This document shows, piece by piece, positions 1-9,773 of a stretch of DNA of 64,000 nucleotides (within the stretch, counting starts at the first letter, position 1; every line of letters starts with the position of its first letter). The DNA comes from Macrolepiota albuminosa. Lineage: Eukaryota > Basidiomycota > Agaricomycetes > Agaricales > Agaricaceae. A program made the position numbers and the translations under genes. The DNA is taken from assembly GCA_027475525.1 (NCBI GenBank), contig JAMWFC010000055.1:662212-726211 (forward strand). Reading direction: 5' to 3'. A model generated the notes under the pieces. The model saw only the letters and a program-made list of their open reading frames with translations, ran no database searches and was not told the origin of the DNA.

Positions 1-403
1 CAGATGAGTTTTTGCGTTCAAGATCTATCCAGCTGCTACTTCGTGGCTCCCGTTTCCTCGTTCTACGAGATGAGCGTTTCCTATAAAACAGATAGAAAAC
101 GATGCTTCCAGCCGCAATTACGAATGCTACTGCGCCAAGAACGATGCCTACGATGACTGCGGTATCAAGCCGGTGTCTAGTTGCTCCAGAAACGGACGGC
201 GAGGAAGTGGGAATGGCAATATGAGGTGGACGCGGCAGATATGAGGCGGACGAAGCGTGGTCATGGTATAAAAGATTCGCTTCTTTGGAGAAGTCAGTGT
301 GTCCGTCACTATGTACGGCAGGAGAAGACGCCGGGGCAAGAAAAGCAAATTCGGGTTCGTCAGTGGTAGCCGTCGAGCCAAGCCTGGATATTTCATTGTC
401 CAT
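1..403 (-). CDS. Single-pass membrane protein, 3' end beyond window
   Basis: The reading frame runs off the left edge; 134 residues are visible. The start at 403 (MDNEISRLGS) is chosen because an in-frame stop lies 13 codons upstream and a TATA-like box lies about 60-70 bp upstream. Residues 1-78 are Ser/Thr/Pro-rich without a signal peptide. One strong membrane segment follows at about residues 80-106 (TAVIVGIVLGAVAFVIAAGS and on), then a very basic stretch (RKRSSRRTRKREPR), which suggests a cytosolic C-terminal side. This layout resembles fungal single-span proteins of unknown function (Mid2-like or mucin-like membrane proteins), but I recognise no family. The membrane topology is inferred; the function is unknown. 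An additional 5' exon cannot be excluded. Confidence 0.6.
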   Translation of the reverse strand, partial: MDNEISRLGSTATTDEPEFAFLAPASSPAVHSDGHTDFSKEANLLYHDHASSASYLPRPPHIAIPTSSPSVSGATRHRLDTAVIVGIVLGAVAFVIAAGSIVFYLFYRKRSSRRTRKREPRSSSWIDLERKNSS

Positions 404-459
404 GGTGAAAGATATGGGGAGATGGGTGACGAGTGGATGCCATCTACAGCACGGATAGC

Positions 460-472
460 CGTTTTATATACA
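460..472 (-). promoter_or_regulatory. TATA-like box of the leftmost gene
   Basis: On the minus strand the sequence reads TGTATATAAAACGG, 57-69 bp upstream of the proposed ATG at 403. This is normal spacing for a fungal TATA box. It supports choosing that ATG but is not proof of transcription. Confidence 0.4.
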
Positions 473-888
473 GGATAAGACATGTAATAGGGTCGATCAA
501 TACGATACGAGTGGCTTAATAGGGGAGAAAGAGTTAAAACCATCCAGATAATCACGGTCACGTGACCACAATAACCTAACGCGGCGCGTCCGGCAAGTCA
601 TTTTAACTCGAGTTGGCTCAGGAGACTGTTGCTTATCCAAAACACGCGATTGCTACGGCCAAGAGCTTCAGCGAGATGGCTGGCAACGGCACAAGTACCT
701 TGAAGCATGTATTGTGCTTCGTAGCCTTCCATTTGTTGTGTCTTTGCAACTTTGCTCAGCTCCCGAAGAAGAAACTGAAACATTCTTAACAACCTTAAGT
801 TGGCATTCTCTGTTTTCGCCGTTCTTGAAACGGTTACTGTGCGACAGGAATCATTCTCTCACACTCCTTCCAACCACAGTCCTTCTCA

Positions 889-2014
889 ATGGCACTCATA
901 CGAACTCTGCTTACCGTAGTACTGGCTCTCGCCTGCGCTCAAGTCTCTCATGCCGTGTATTTCCTACGGGACTCCTACAAAGGACATGACTTCTTCGATC
1001 GTTGGACGTGGCAGACTTTCGACGATCCAACGCATGGGCGAGTGAATTATGTTGACAAGTATACCGCCAAGTCAGCCAATCTCTCCACTGGTGTGTCCAC
1101 TCGTGCTCCATACCGATAGATTGCTCAAGCCACTCCTGATTATAAGCCACGTTCAACAAATTCTTCATGCGTGCCGACTCGACTTCTGTGGTACCGCCAA
1201 ACGCCCGAGGACGCGATAGCGTCCGTATCCACTCGAACGCGGCGTACGGCGATTCTGTAATTGTGCTCGACGTGCAACATATGCCAGTTGGTTGTGGAAC
1301 ATGGCCCGCCTTTTGGACAAACAGTCAAAAGGGTCCTTGGCCTCAGGGCGGCGAAATAGATATCATTGAAGGTCGGTTTTAGCTCTTCCGTCACCGGAGA
1401 ACTGGTCTCCCGGATTAATTCTATTTAGGTGTACACCTTAATACGGATAACAGTGCTACCTTGCACACTGCTCCCGGATGTCGTATGCCTCCGATCCGTT
1501 TTCAGACTGGGTATGTCTGCAACTGCAGCTCGATTCCTACCATGTTCTTACTGAATCTATAAGGAAAACGGTAATGTCCAGGCCAACTCCAATCAAGGCT
1601 GCGTCACATCCTTTACAAAAGAAAACTCTTACGGCGCTGGCTTGAACCAAGTTGGCGGTGGGTGGTACGTCCTGGAACGGTCACGATATAAAGGAATCAA
1701 AGTATGGTTTTGGCCTCGAAACGATTACTCCGTGCCTTTTGATGTCAAACATGGTATGCGCGTAGTCGTGCCAGACCTTTGGTCCGAGTGTGAGCCAGAC
1801 GCATATTTCCCAGTTGGTGACCACTGCGATTATGGTTACCACTTTGACGAGCACGAGATAATTTTCGATCTCACTTTCTGCGTGTGTTTTTTGTGACGTC
1901 ATATGTGTGATCAACAAGGCTCACCACGACTTGTACCAGGGTGATTGGGCTGGTACTGTAGCGTGTCACGATCTGCAAAGGTGTCCCTATGTGCAAAATG
2001 CAATGCTCAACTGA
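889..2014 (+). CDS. Glycoside hydrolase family 16 (endo-beta-glucanase, laminarinase type)
   Basis: Secreted GH16 enzyme predicted to cleave beta-1,3 / beta-1,3-1,4 glucans. Residues 1-22 are a signal peptide (MALIRTLLTVVLALACAQVSHA). The catalytic GH16 motif GEIDIIEG is intact, with nucleophile and acid/base Glu flanking the Asp, and the family landmarks VGCGTWPAFWT, VWFWPRND and LTFCGDWAG are present. I model five exons: 889-1090, 1147-1371, 1429-1514, 1564-1881 and 1940-2014, giving 906 nt and 301 residues, the usual size for basidiomycete Lam16A-like enzymes. The third intron needs a GTCTGC donor at 1515, because the stronger GTATGT at 1511 breaks the frame. No GPI signal or carbohydrate-binding module is seen at the C-terminus, so a soluble enzyme is likely. 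Substrate preference is inferred from family only. Confidence 0.88.
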
Positions 2015-2372
2015 GTGTGCTCAGCTGTTAAGTCCAGGAAAAATCTCATAGCTACATATAATGTATTTCAAGCGTTCCTTGTAGTTTTTGAGAGAGATAA
2101 TTGAGAACTAAAAATGTGGTAGGCGCAAGAGTGCAAAATCAGAGGGAGGTTTGTCACTAACCGGAGCTCGGTCAAGTGAATCAAGATTGACTGTGAAAAA
2201 TCTAACTACACAAAATGTTTCCATACATATCAAATGGCTTGGAATTCACATTCCGAAGTATATTGGGGAGTAGAAAGCTCAGAGGAAGAGACATTCTTCA
2301 GGTCGATGAAAGAGAGTGTGACAGCTTGGGGGCAGTTGAAGTTCCGCATACGGCTGGAACGGCATAGTCAAA
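2015..2372. other. Intergenic, GH16 to SAP-like relic
   Basis: Carries the 3' flank of the GH16 gene. No supported gene, tRNA or repeat was recognised. Confidence 0.5.
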
Positions 2373-2828
2373 ATGCGCACTAGCGCCATGACACTCCGCT
2401 TTTTTTTCAACGTTCTGCTGAAATGGTTCACGCTGCCGTCTACTGCAATACTGTTCACTCTGACACTGAGGCTTCTTGGCCTCTCCCTTGAAGGAAAGAA
2501 GATTGACCTACAGCAACGTATTGAGGATGAATTTGACAGACACCCTGAGATGAAGGATGAACCACAGTATTCCGGATTGTTTAAATGATCACAGAAACGG
2601 CCCGCTCCGTTGAATGAGGACACTGTCAAGGGATCAAACAACGCATTAGATACGCAGCCGCCATTACAGCGCCGCCGCCTCAATACCACAACTGATAACA
2701 CACCTGTTTCACTGTACTCGATGGGGCCAGCCCTTACTCCAGCCCCTCCTGCTCCTGTACATTTCTTGACCCCAGGCATTCCCACAAGTTATTCTACTGG
2801 TTCGTCCACGGTACAGCACCCAGCCTAG
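2373..2828 (+). pseudogene. SAP-like domain relic with in-frame stop
   Basis: One continuous frame from 2373 to 2828 is interrupted only by a TGA at 2586-2588. Before the stop there is a SAP-like DNA-binding helix-turn-helix pattern (LLGLSLEGKKIDLQQRIEDE and the following FDRHPEMK). After it the frame continues with basic residues (SQKRPAPLNED) and a Pro/Ser/Thr-rich tail. No good N-terminal half and no splice signals that would remove the stop were found. The combination of a SAP-like motif with a low-complexity tail is common in degenerate repeated genes of Agaricomycetes, so I read it as a decayed copy. It could alternatively be an expressed short SAP protein if the stop is a sequencing error. 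Confidence 0.45.
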
Positions 2829-3740
2829 TATTCCATTAATTCCTTACATGCTCATAACAGTACTTACTATAGTAGATTTTGTCAATAGAAGCATTGATTC
2901 ATTGACAGATAAGGTGTACACATGGTTACTAATGCCTGGCTTGTGCGCGATGCACCATCTAGCGTCCAAGGCAAGTCGAGTGGAGCTAGAATTGGGACTG
3001 TGACCCGGTGTGACGGATTTTGCACTTCCCGGTGCTTTTGGTACCTCTCACTCGGTCATTGACCGACACAACTTATGCAATAGAAAACTCCAAACAAAAA
3101 TTACTAGTCCGTAGCCAAGATGCATATTGAGATGACCTGAAAGTTTGAAGGCCATACACCTCGAGTACAAGCCTACAGAAAAAAAATGGCTAAAATTTGC
3201 ATTTCCCGGCACATGACAGTAATGTCTGGGGAACGTCAGGATGTGGACCCGGTACTTGTAAACATTGTGAGTATAGCCAAATTTTGCACCATTCAAAAGT
3301 CATTCATCAATGTCATGTCAGTTGTCGACAATAATCCTGAATATTTCAACGAAGCCTATTGGGAAATCAATTCCCTTCGAGTCTATACTAGGGCCGAATT
3401 TGGGTTTGGCGTTGGTGAAGACGATGAGTAGTTTTCTCCCTACATTTTCATCACTACAACGTTGCTACTCAAAAAGCATTTGGTTTTCAAACACTGTACA
3501 GTATAATCACTACCTGTAGATACCTGCCATGTGGGATGGCTTCCGCGGAACTCCGAAAAAAAATACAAGCTGCGAATAAAGTTGTCATTTTGGAAAAACT
3601 ATATCTCTTTAGCAGGTACCGGTGTGAATATTCACAAGAAACTAGAAACTATCTCCACATCCCGCTTGACATGGGAACACACGCTATGGCTTCGTCTATA
3701 AAAAGTACCTCGTCTCTCGACTAATGAGTAACTCACTCTC
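2829..3740. other. Intergenic, no gene recognised
   Basis: AT-rich sequence of about 900 bp. Short open frames on both strands overlap each other and lack domain features or intron signals. The last 300 bp presumably hold the promoter of the AhpD/CMD-like gene. Two partly similar TTTGCAYTTCCCGG stretches at about 3018 and 3197 are the only internal repeat noticed. Confidence 0.4.
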
Positions 3741-4638
3741 ATGGCTCTGAAGCTCCTTTTTCTGCTCCTCACAAGCCTCGTCACCACTGTATTGGGTGCA
3801 GCAATCCAACCACCGAGGCTACTAGAGAAGCGGGACGACGATCTTCCTGCTCGAGTTCCCTATGTTTTTCCCGCACCTGGTACTGACCCAGTAAGCACAG
3901 AAGATGATATGAACCAATCTTTATTAAATCTATAATGACTGCATCCAGATCGCAGATGCCATACGAGCCAGACGAGACAATGGAACTCTACTGGCATTGG
4001 ATGGTGTTCTGTGAGACTCTACCTGCACATTTTTCGGACGCATCTATTTAGTATGTATACTTCTAGGCTTAATGCACCCTTGGTAGCATCCACGTGGAAC
4101 AGCTTATTTGGGGTCATCAGAGACAACACGACAATACCTGGGAATATGAGGGAATTAGCTGTGAGTACCCGATCTTCTCTACGTATATAGAAGATGGGTA
4201 GCTCACATAGCTTCAGATCCTCAGAATAGCAACCTTGAACAAGGCTTCGTACGAGTGGTTTGTATACTCCAGACACCGAGTCGTAGGTCTCCATATCTCA
4301 CGCATTTAGCAAGGCTCCAGCACGAATCCGTCGGCCGCGCAGAGGGCCTCACAACGGAGCAACTTCGCGTCATTCGCCTGACTCCCGTCCTGGAAAATTC
4401 GGCTGAATCAAACAACATCCTAGGGCCCGAGCTCTCAGCAATGATGACGTTCACTGACTGGAGTACAAGCACAGCACAGGTTCCCGATAATGTCTTTGCG
4501 GGACTCAAGAAGTTCTTGAATAACCAACAACTGGTTGAAGCAACAGCAACTGTCGGAGGGTACAACTTCGTCAGCAGGTTCCTCTTGGCGCTCGATGTAG
4601 ATGGGAAAAATAACGTATCTGTACCAATACCTAGCTAA
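3741..4638 (+). CDS. Secreted AhpD-like / carboxymuconolactone decarboxylase-family protein
   Basis: Five exons (3741-3890, 3949-4010, 4067-4160, 4217-4257, 4314-4638) sum to 672 nt and 223 residues, in frame throughout. Residues 1-19 form a signal peptide (MALKLLFLLLTSLVTTVLG), followed by a KR site that could be a Kex2-type processing point. The core carries the AhpD/CMD helix pattern: MRELAILRIATLNKASYEW, HESVGRAEGLT, FTDWST and VGGYNFVSRFLLALDVD. The Cys-X2-Cys peroxidatic pair of true AhpD is not seen, so a peroxidase role is unlikely; it resembles the fungal CMD-like paralogues of unknown substrate. Secretion is inferred from the leader. The fourth intron acceptor is placed at 4313 because only that choice restores the YEWLQHE junction. 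Confidence 0.8.
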
Positions 4639-4893
4639 AGCCGCTTGATGTAGTTTTGCGCCACATTTTTTTCTTGAGACCTAAGGTCCAGATACAAAAT
4701 CCATGTATTCAAGACGATGTACTAGATATATATGATACATGACAAAACTACCTAGGAAGAAATCACAATAAAACAAGAACGAGGGATACGACAGAAGGGA
4801 TATCTAGTATTTGTCATCCCTAAGAAAAATCAAGGGATATCCTCCAGTAGATCAAAAGACGAAAAATAAACAATTATCCAAGCAATCAATAAA

Positions 4894-7309
4894 CTACAGT
4901 CCAATGGCAGCGCTCAGAGACCTTGTGACAAAGGCATCATGCGACGGTGCTTCTGATCCTAAACGGGAGGGTGCGACGGAGCTGGAAGGTGCAATGGACC
5001 CAAATCGGGATGGCACAACAGATCCGTGGCGTTGTTGCTCCCAGAGTCTGTCCTTGGCCCTTATCTCGATATTGTCAAAAGGGTCAGATTGCGTGAGCCT
5101 AAGGCAATCACGCGTTCCAAGTACAAGCAGCTCGAAAAAGAACGATGCAGCAGCCCGACGAGATGCCTAGTTTTGAGGTGTCAGAGAAATCTAAGGTCAC
5201 AAAAAAGTATAATGTCACCTTCTCGGATAATTTGCTAAAACTGAGTGACCTGTCCTCAGACTCTCGACCTGCGACAGGCTGGAGTTCTTTCCTGATCATG
5301 CTCATAGCCTTAATCGTATTTTTGCTGTAACCCTTTCCTTCATGCTCAACAGATGGCACCTCCCCCTCCGTAGCTTGAGTCTGTGTCTGAGATGGCCGAA
5401 CATCGAACATCGCTATTGGACACGTAGCATCAGCATACGTTTCATCCCCATCCTCGACAGGGATGCCATCCGGGCCAGGGGTAGACAACCGACTAAGTTC
5501 AGATGGTACGGCAGACTTTGCACGGCTCATTTCAAAGTCACCTTCCATGCCCACATCAAACTCAGGAACATCCAACTGGAAATCATCAAGAGTTTGGTCC
5601 GGAAAGTCGATGATGCCATCGGGACCAATACTCGCGCGTCCCACAATGTCACTTCCAAGGCCGTGGCTCGGCGCAAGGCTAGCTGCTCTACGTCCTTGCT
5701 CAACCTCATCGTCGTCAAGACGCTGACGTTTTTTGGGGCTCTTATCAATAGACACCCCGCGACGTTTCGATGTAACGCCGTTAATAGGGCGCATAAACAA
5801 CTCAGCAAGTTCCGGTGCCAAACCAGGTGGGGCGGCACAAAAGAAGGTACCATTGGGCGTAACTTTGGTGGGAAGAAAGTGGGCCAGGGGATCATCGCGG
5901 ATGGTGAGGAGGCGCATTACGACCGACGAACGAGGAAGGAATTGTTGTTCGGTAAGAATGTCGCTCACATCCTTGGTCACAGGAGCACCGAGCCCAGTGC
6001 GACCTCTGCCAACTTTGGCACCAGGACCATCGGTAAGTTCAGTTATAGAATCTATGATCTGCTTCTTCTCTTTCAATTTGCGCTTCGACTTTGCCAATTC
6101 TTGGGGTATCTCGGCCGCTGGTGGCTCATCAGGCGGGGGTGTGGCGGGTGGTTCAGAAAGGGGTGATGCTATTTGTTATCGTTTAAAAAGGGAACTAGAA
6201 AGATGAAGACAAAATCTCTTACAAGCACGAGAAGAAGCCCTTGTCTGACCAGGAGTTTTCTCGTTCTCGGCGGGCGGGAGGTCATCAAAACCAATACCAA
6301 AATCGCCCAAGTCCATACCCGCAAGGTCAGGGAAATCCATGCTGACATCATGGTTAAAGGGGTGCTCGGAAGGTTCGCGCGATTTGCTTCGATTTGACAT
6401 GATATCTATGTCAGCGTCCATACCATTACGCCCGAGAAGGTACGAATGTATGGAGTCGCGGCGGTTTCCAGCATCACGACCAACCCCAACACTTCCATCA
6501 ACACTCATTTCGTCTGACTTATTCCCGTTCTTCTCCGGAGCGGCGTCCCAGTCTAGTCCCAAGTCGACATCGAAATCTTGAGAGCCTATACCGTCCGAAG
6601 GGCCGATACCGAACGGATCTTCGAGATCGAAATCCTGGAAGTCATTTACAGTACGGAGCGTAATGTCATGTATATCGGCCTGGTGATGACCCTGAGGTTG
6701 TATTGGGCGGTCTTCAAAGTCAACCTCCCTGGATAGAAATCAGAAGGAGCACAAGAGTGCATGGCCATGAGGCTCACCAGTTTACATCTGGTAACAAGAG
6801 ATCTAGGTCTAAACCACCTGGTTGTAGAGTAATTGCATTTTTGTTCACAGCAAGTTGTTCCTCCGTCATGTCCACAATACCGGGCCTAAATGCCTGACAA
6901 ACCGGTCCAAAAGGTCAAACCGAGACTGTGAGATAGAGTGCTCACCATTTTAATCTTTAAAAGGGCCTCGTTACAGTCGTCCAGCAAATACTTTGCCTTG
7001 CGACTGTAGATGCGAACGACACCAAGGAGCAACTGCCCACTAAGACGAAGAGCCATGACCTCGATTTCTTGACCCATTATCGCGTCTGGAAGTGTTCAGC
7101 GAGTGTTAGGCTACTTTATGAACGACAGACGTACCGACTGACTGCTCTATGTCGGTCTGAAGAGTCTGGGTCTTGGAGAGCTTGCGCTCCATGTGAGCAG
7201 CGAGCCATACTTTGCCGAGAGGACCCCGCCTGGAGAGGATGGTCTCCGAGTAGAACTAGATCGCAAAGATTAGCAGAGACGCGAAAGCGCGAGAGCAGAG
7301 ACTGACCAT
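4894..7309 (-). CDS. rad21: Cohesin kleisin subunit Rad21/Scc1
   Basis: Alpha-kleisin that closes the Smc1-Smc3 cohesin ring in sister-chromatid cohesion and DNA repair, and is cut by separase at anaphase. The N-terminal Rad21/Rec8 domain is textbook ([20 protein letters not shown], then [19 protein letters not shown]). The middle is acidic and disordered with a basic patch ([12 protein letters not shown]). The C-terminal winged helix that binds Smc1 is also present ([20 protein letters not shown], then [12 protein letters not shown]), followed by a short tail ending at 4894. The start ATG (7307-7309) is a 3-nt coding exon directly followed by an intron (7256-7306). The last intron lies just after SEK and its acceptor precedes ASRRAAA. 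The gene diverges from the PPR gene with only 158 bp between start codons. Mitotic Rad21 rather than meiotic Rec8 is favoured by the strong N-terminal match. Confidence 0.92.
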
Positions 7310-7467
7310 GAGGAAAGATAGCGCGAGAGGCCAACGCGAACGCGCTTGTGGCAGAAAATACAAGGTGAGGTTCGAAATTGAAACACCATGGCACGTGGTC
7401 AACACCGTTTATGTATATTTGGCCACACCGCGAAAAGTTTGTCGAAGACCAAATCGGCCAGGACCCC
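7310..7467. promoter_or_regulatory. Divergent promoter rad21 / PPR gene with MCB-like repeat
   Basis: Only 158 bp separate the two start codons, so both promoters must overlap here. It contains ACGCGAACGCG at 7334-7344, two overlapping-spaced ACGCG cores as in MluI cell-cycle boxes bound by MBF. Yeast MCD1/SCC1 is known to peak at G1/S through such boxes; that this site works the same way is inference. Confidence 0.4.
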
Positions 7468-9407
7468 ATGCTAGCGTCTTCCTCTCGAATATCTTTCAAA
7501 CGTGCCCATACGGTACTCTCTGCCTCACAAAGAACTTTACAGCCTTCTGGTCCATTATGCAAGTCATTCGACTCTACTCGTCACCTTGAGTTTATTTAAT
7601 TATTCATTCTCCTCCAGCAAATCGCTGGCAGTGGAGACATGCCTCTACTCTTCAGGAGGAGTTCATACCCTCGCCACATCTCATAGCATCCCGTGACAGG
7701 ATAGCTGGGTTTTCAGGTGATACAGATGCACAACAGGCTTCGATAAGGACAACCAAAGCACGTTTCAATATGCAGCTCACGGAGCAAGCGGAAATCGGCC
7801 GTTATCAAAAAGTCCTCGACCTAGCGGCGCAAATGAAAGCAAATAAGATTAAACCGGATGTCTCCACATATGTTGCGCTCATTAGTGCTGCAGCTTACCA
7901 TCGGATGTGGTTAGACGCTTGGGCTATTTTTGACGACATGATAGCCGTTGGTGTACAACCCACTACTGCTGTATTCAATGCTCTAATTAAGGTATGTATC
8001 AAGAAGCAAATGAGTTTCACATGTAACTCACATCAATTGCAGGCACAAAACTCGTGTACCTCTGACTACCTATGGCATGTCCTGACGAAAATGAAAGAGT
8101 TACAAGTTGCACCCGATTCTACCACCTTCCAACTTATCATTGTCCGGTTCACTTCAGTTAATAATCTCGAGGTTGCTCTTGACTTTTACCATGCTATGAA
8201 GACTTACAACATAGTTCCCGACGTTCTGACTGTTAAGGCTCTCATTGTTCTTGTCGCGGAAGCAGGCTATCCGAGACTTGCTCTCGACTTGATAAATGAT
8301 TTTGAAGCATGCTCTCTCCGTCGACTTGATCATACGTTCTTTATGCCTTGTCTCATTGCGTCTGCAGAGGCTCTTTATGTGAGTGCCATACTTAATTTAG
8401 ACCTTTCTCATATCTTAATATCTTTGGAAACACAGTTGGATGGTGTTGTTACGTGTTGGAAGCAAATCGTTCACGTATTCAATGTGCATCCTGGTGAAGG
8501 TATCTGTCTAGGAGTTCTCAACACAGCGGCGCGCCATGGCCATCCAGATCTCGCGACTGATGCCCTTCGCGTTTTGAAAAATTTAAACATCGATTGGCAG
8601 GAACACCATTTTTCGCCTCTCATCGAGGCTTTCTGTCACCAAAAGCAATACAAGGAGGCAATCCGGGTGCTAGATATCATGAGAGAGCAAGATATCGAGC
8701 CGGTACTTGAAACTGCTTCTGCTTTACTGGAAGCGCTTTCTAGTACTGAAGCTATCGATTCTATTTGGGAAATCACCGACGAGATGCTCAGAGAGGGCAG
8801 AAAGATTGACATCGTTGTCCTACAAGTTTTAATCAGTGCCTCGATCAAACTCGGGGACTTACAACGCGCCATTGGCGCGTACAAAAGTCTGGCGGAATAT
8901 GGAGTGACAGCCGATGTCACCATCTTCAATTCACTTCTCCAAGGCTGCGCAGATGCGTCTCACCGAGGACTAGGAAACTTGCTTCTGGATGATATGAAAG
9001 CTACGCAAGTCAAGCCAGATGAAAAAACCTTCGAGACCTTTATTCTCCTGTGTCTGACACAGGACGACTACGAAGACGCTTTCTTTTATCTTGAGGAGAT
9101 GAAAACTGCTGGTTTCCGCCCAAAATACAACGTTTATTCCAAAATTATTCGGAAGTGCCTCAATAACGATGATTTCCGCTACAAAGTTGCATTGCAGGAA
9201 ATGGAGGAAATGGGCCATGTGCCACGGTCAGATCTCAAGAAATTGATACGCCGTAAAGAGGAAGGAAAAGGGCCTGACGATGTGTGGCAACCCATCTCCA
9301 GCACCTCGTCAGGAGAACAATCCACTAGCATTGATGGTGCTACACTCCGGTTCATCGAGACGGGTGGCGCTGATGGGACCGCTCAGTTACCGAAGGAACA
9401 TAATTAG
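7468..9407 (+). CDS. Mitochondrial pentatricopeptide-repeat (PPR) protein
   Basis: Helical-repeat RNA-binding protein, predicted to act on mitochondrial transcripts. Exons 7468-7549, 7618-7991, 8043-8378 and 8436-9407 give 1764 nt and 587 residues. The first exon encodes a basic, Ser/Arg-rich leader (MLASSSRISFKRAHTVLSAS) typical of mitochondrial import. PPR units follow, for example KPDVSTYVALISAA, VQPTTAVFNALIK, VAPDSTTFQLII, IVPDVLTVKALI and VKPDEKTFETFILL. The C-terminal part (FRYKVALQEMEEMGHVPRSD) ends with a polar tail. Introns two and three are multiples of three without stops, so a simple frame reading runs straight through them. Which transcript it serves cannot be told from the sequence. 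It shares a very short promoter with rad21. Confidence 0.85.
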
Positions 9408-9773
9408 TGATCAATCGAGCAACCTAATCTTCCATCTACAATTAATCTATAGCTAACAAGTCCTGCAGTACTTTCCACTTGTTTAGCTGGCTTGCTTTTC
9501 GGCAATTGGACACGACTTTTTAAGCTTTAACTCTTACTCCAGTAATATCCACACGACTTCTCCGTCACCGAACCCCCTAGATCAATGCCATTCACACTTT
9601 GATTATTAAGAACACCCACAATCAAGTCCGGAGGACTCAATTTTCCCTCCCTCTTACGACTAAAGTATTTCCCGGTCACTTCTCAGTTCGAGGGGAGCAT
9701 ATAAACGAGGTGTAACTTGGAGACAACTCGATAATAAGCTTCTTTCGTGACAAATTGTTCCCTCTTCCGACCA
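9408..9773 (+). promoter_or_regulatory. Promoter region of the first P450 gene
   Basis: Between the PPR stop and the P450 start. A TATA-like CATATAAACG lies near 9698-9707, about 70 bp before the proposed ATG at 9774. Nothing else was recognised. Confidence 0.4.

Noticed and set aside
3186..3431. 81-residue frame MAKICISRHMTVMSGERQDV
   Set aside because: Overlaps an antisense frame of equal length, has no features and no flanking splice signals; probably chance.
5342..6206. Long plus-strand open frames of 274 and 157 codons across 5.3-6.2 kb
   Set aside because: They are antisense to Rad21 coding exons, whose family match is unambiguous; their residue content is that of a reversed frame.
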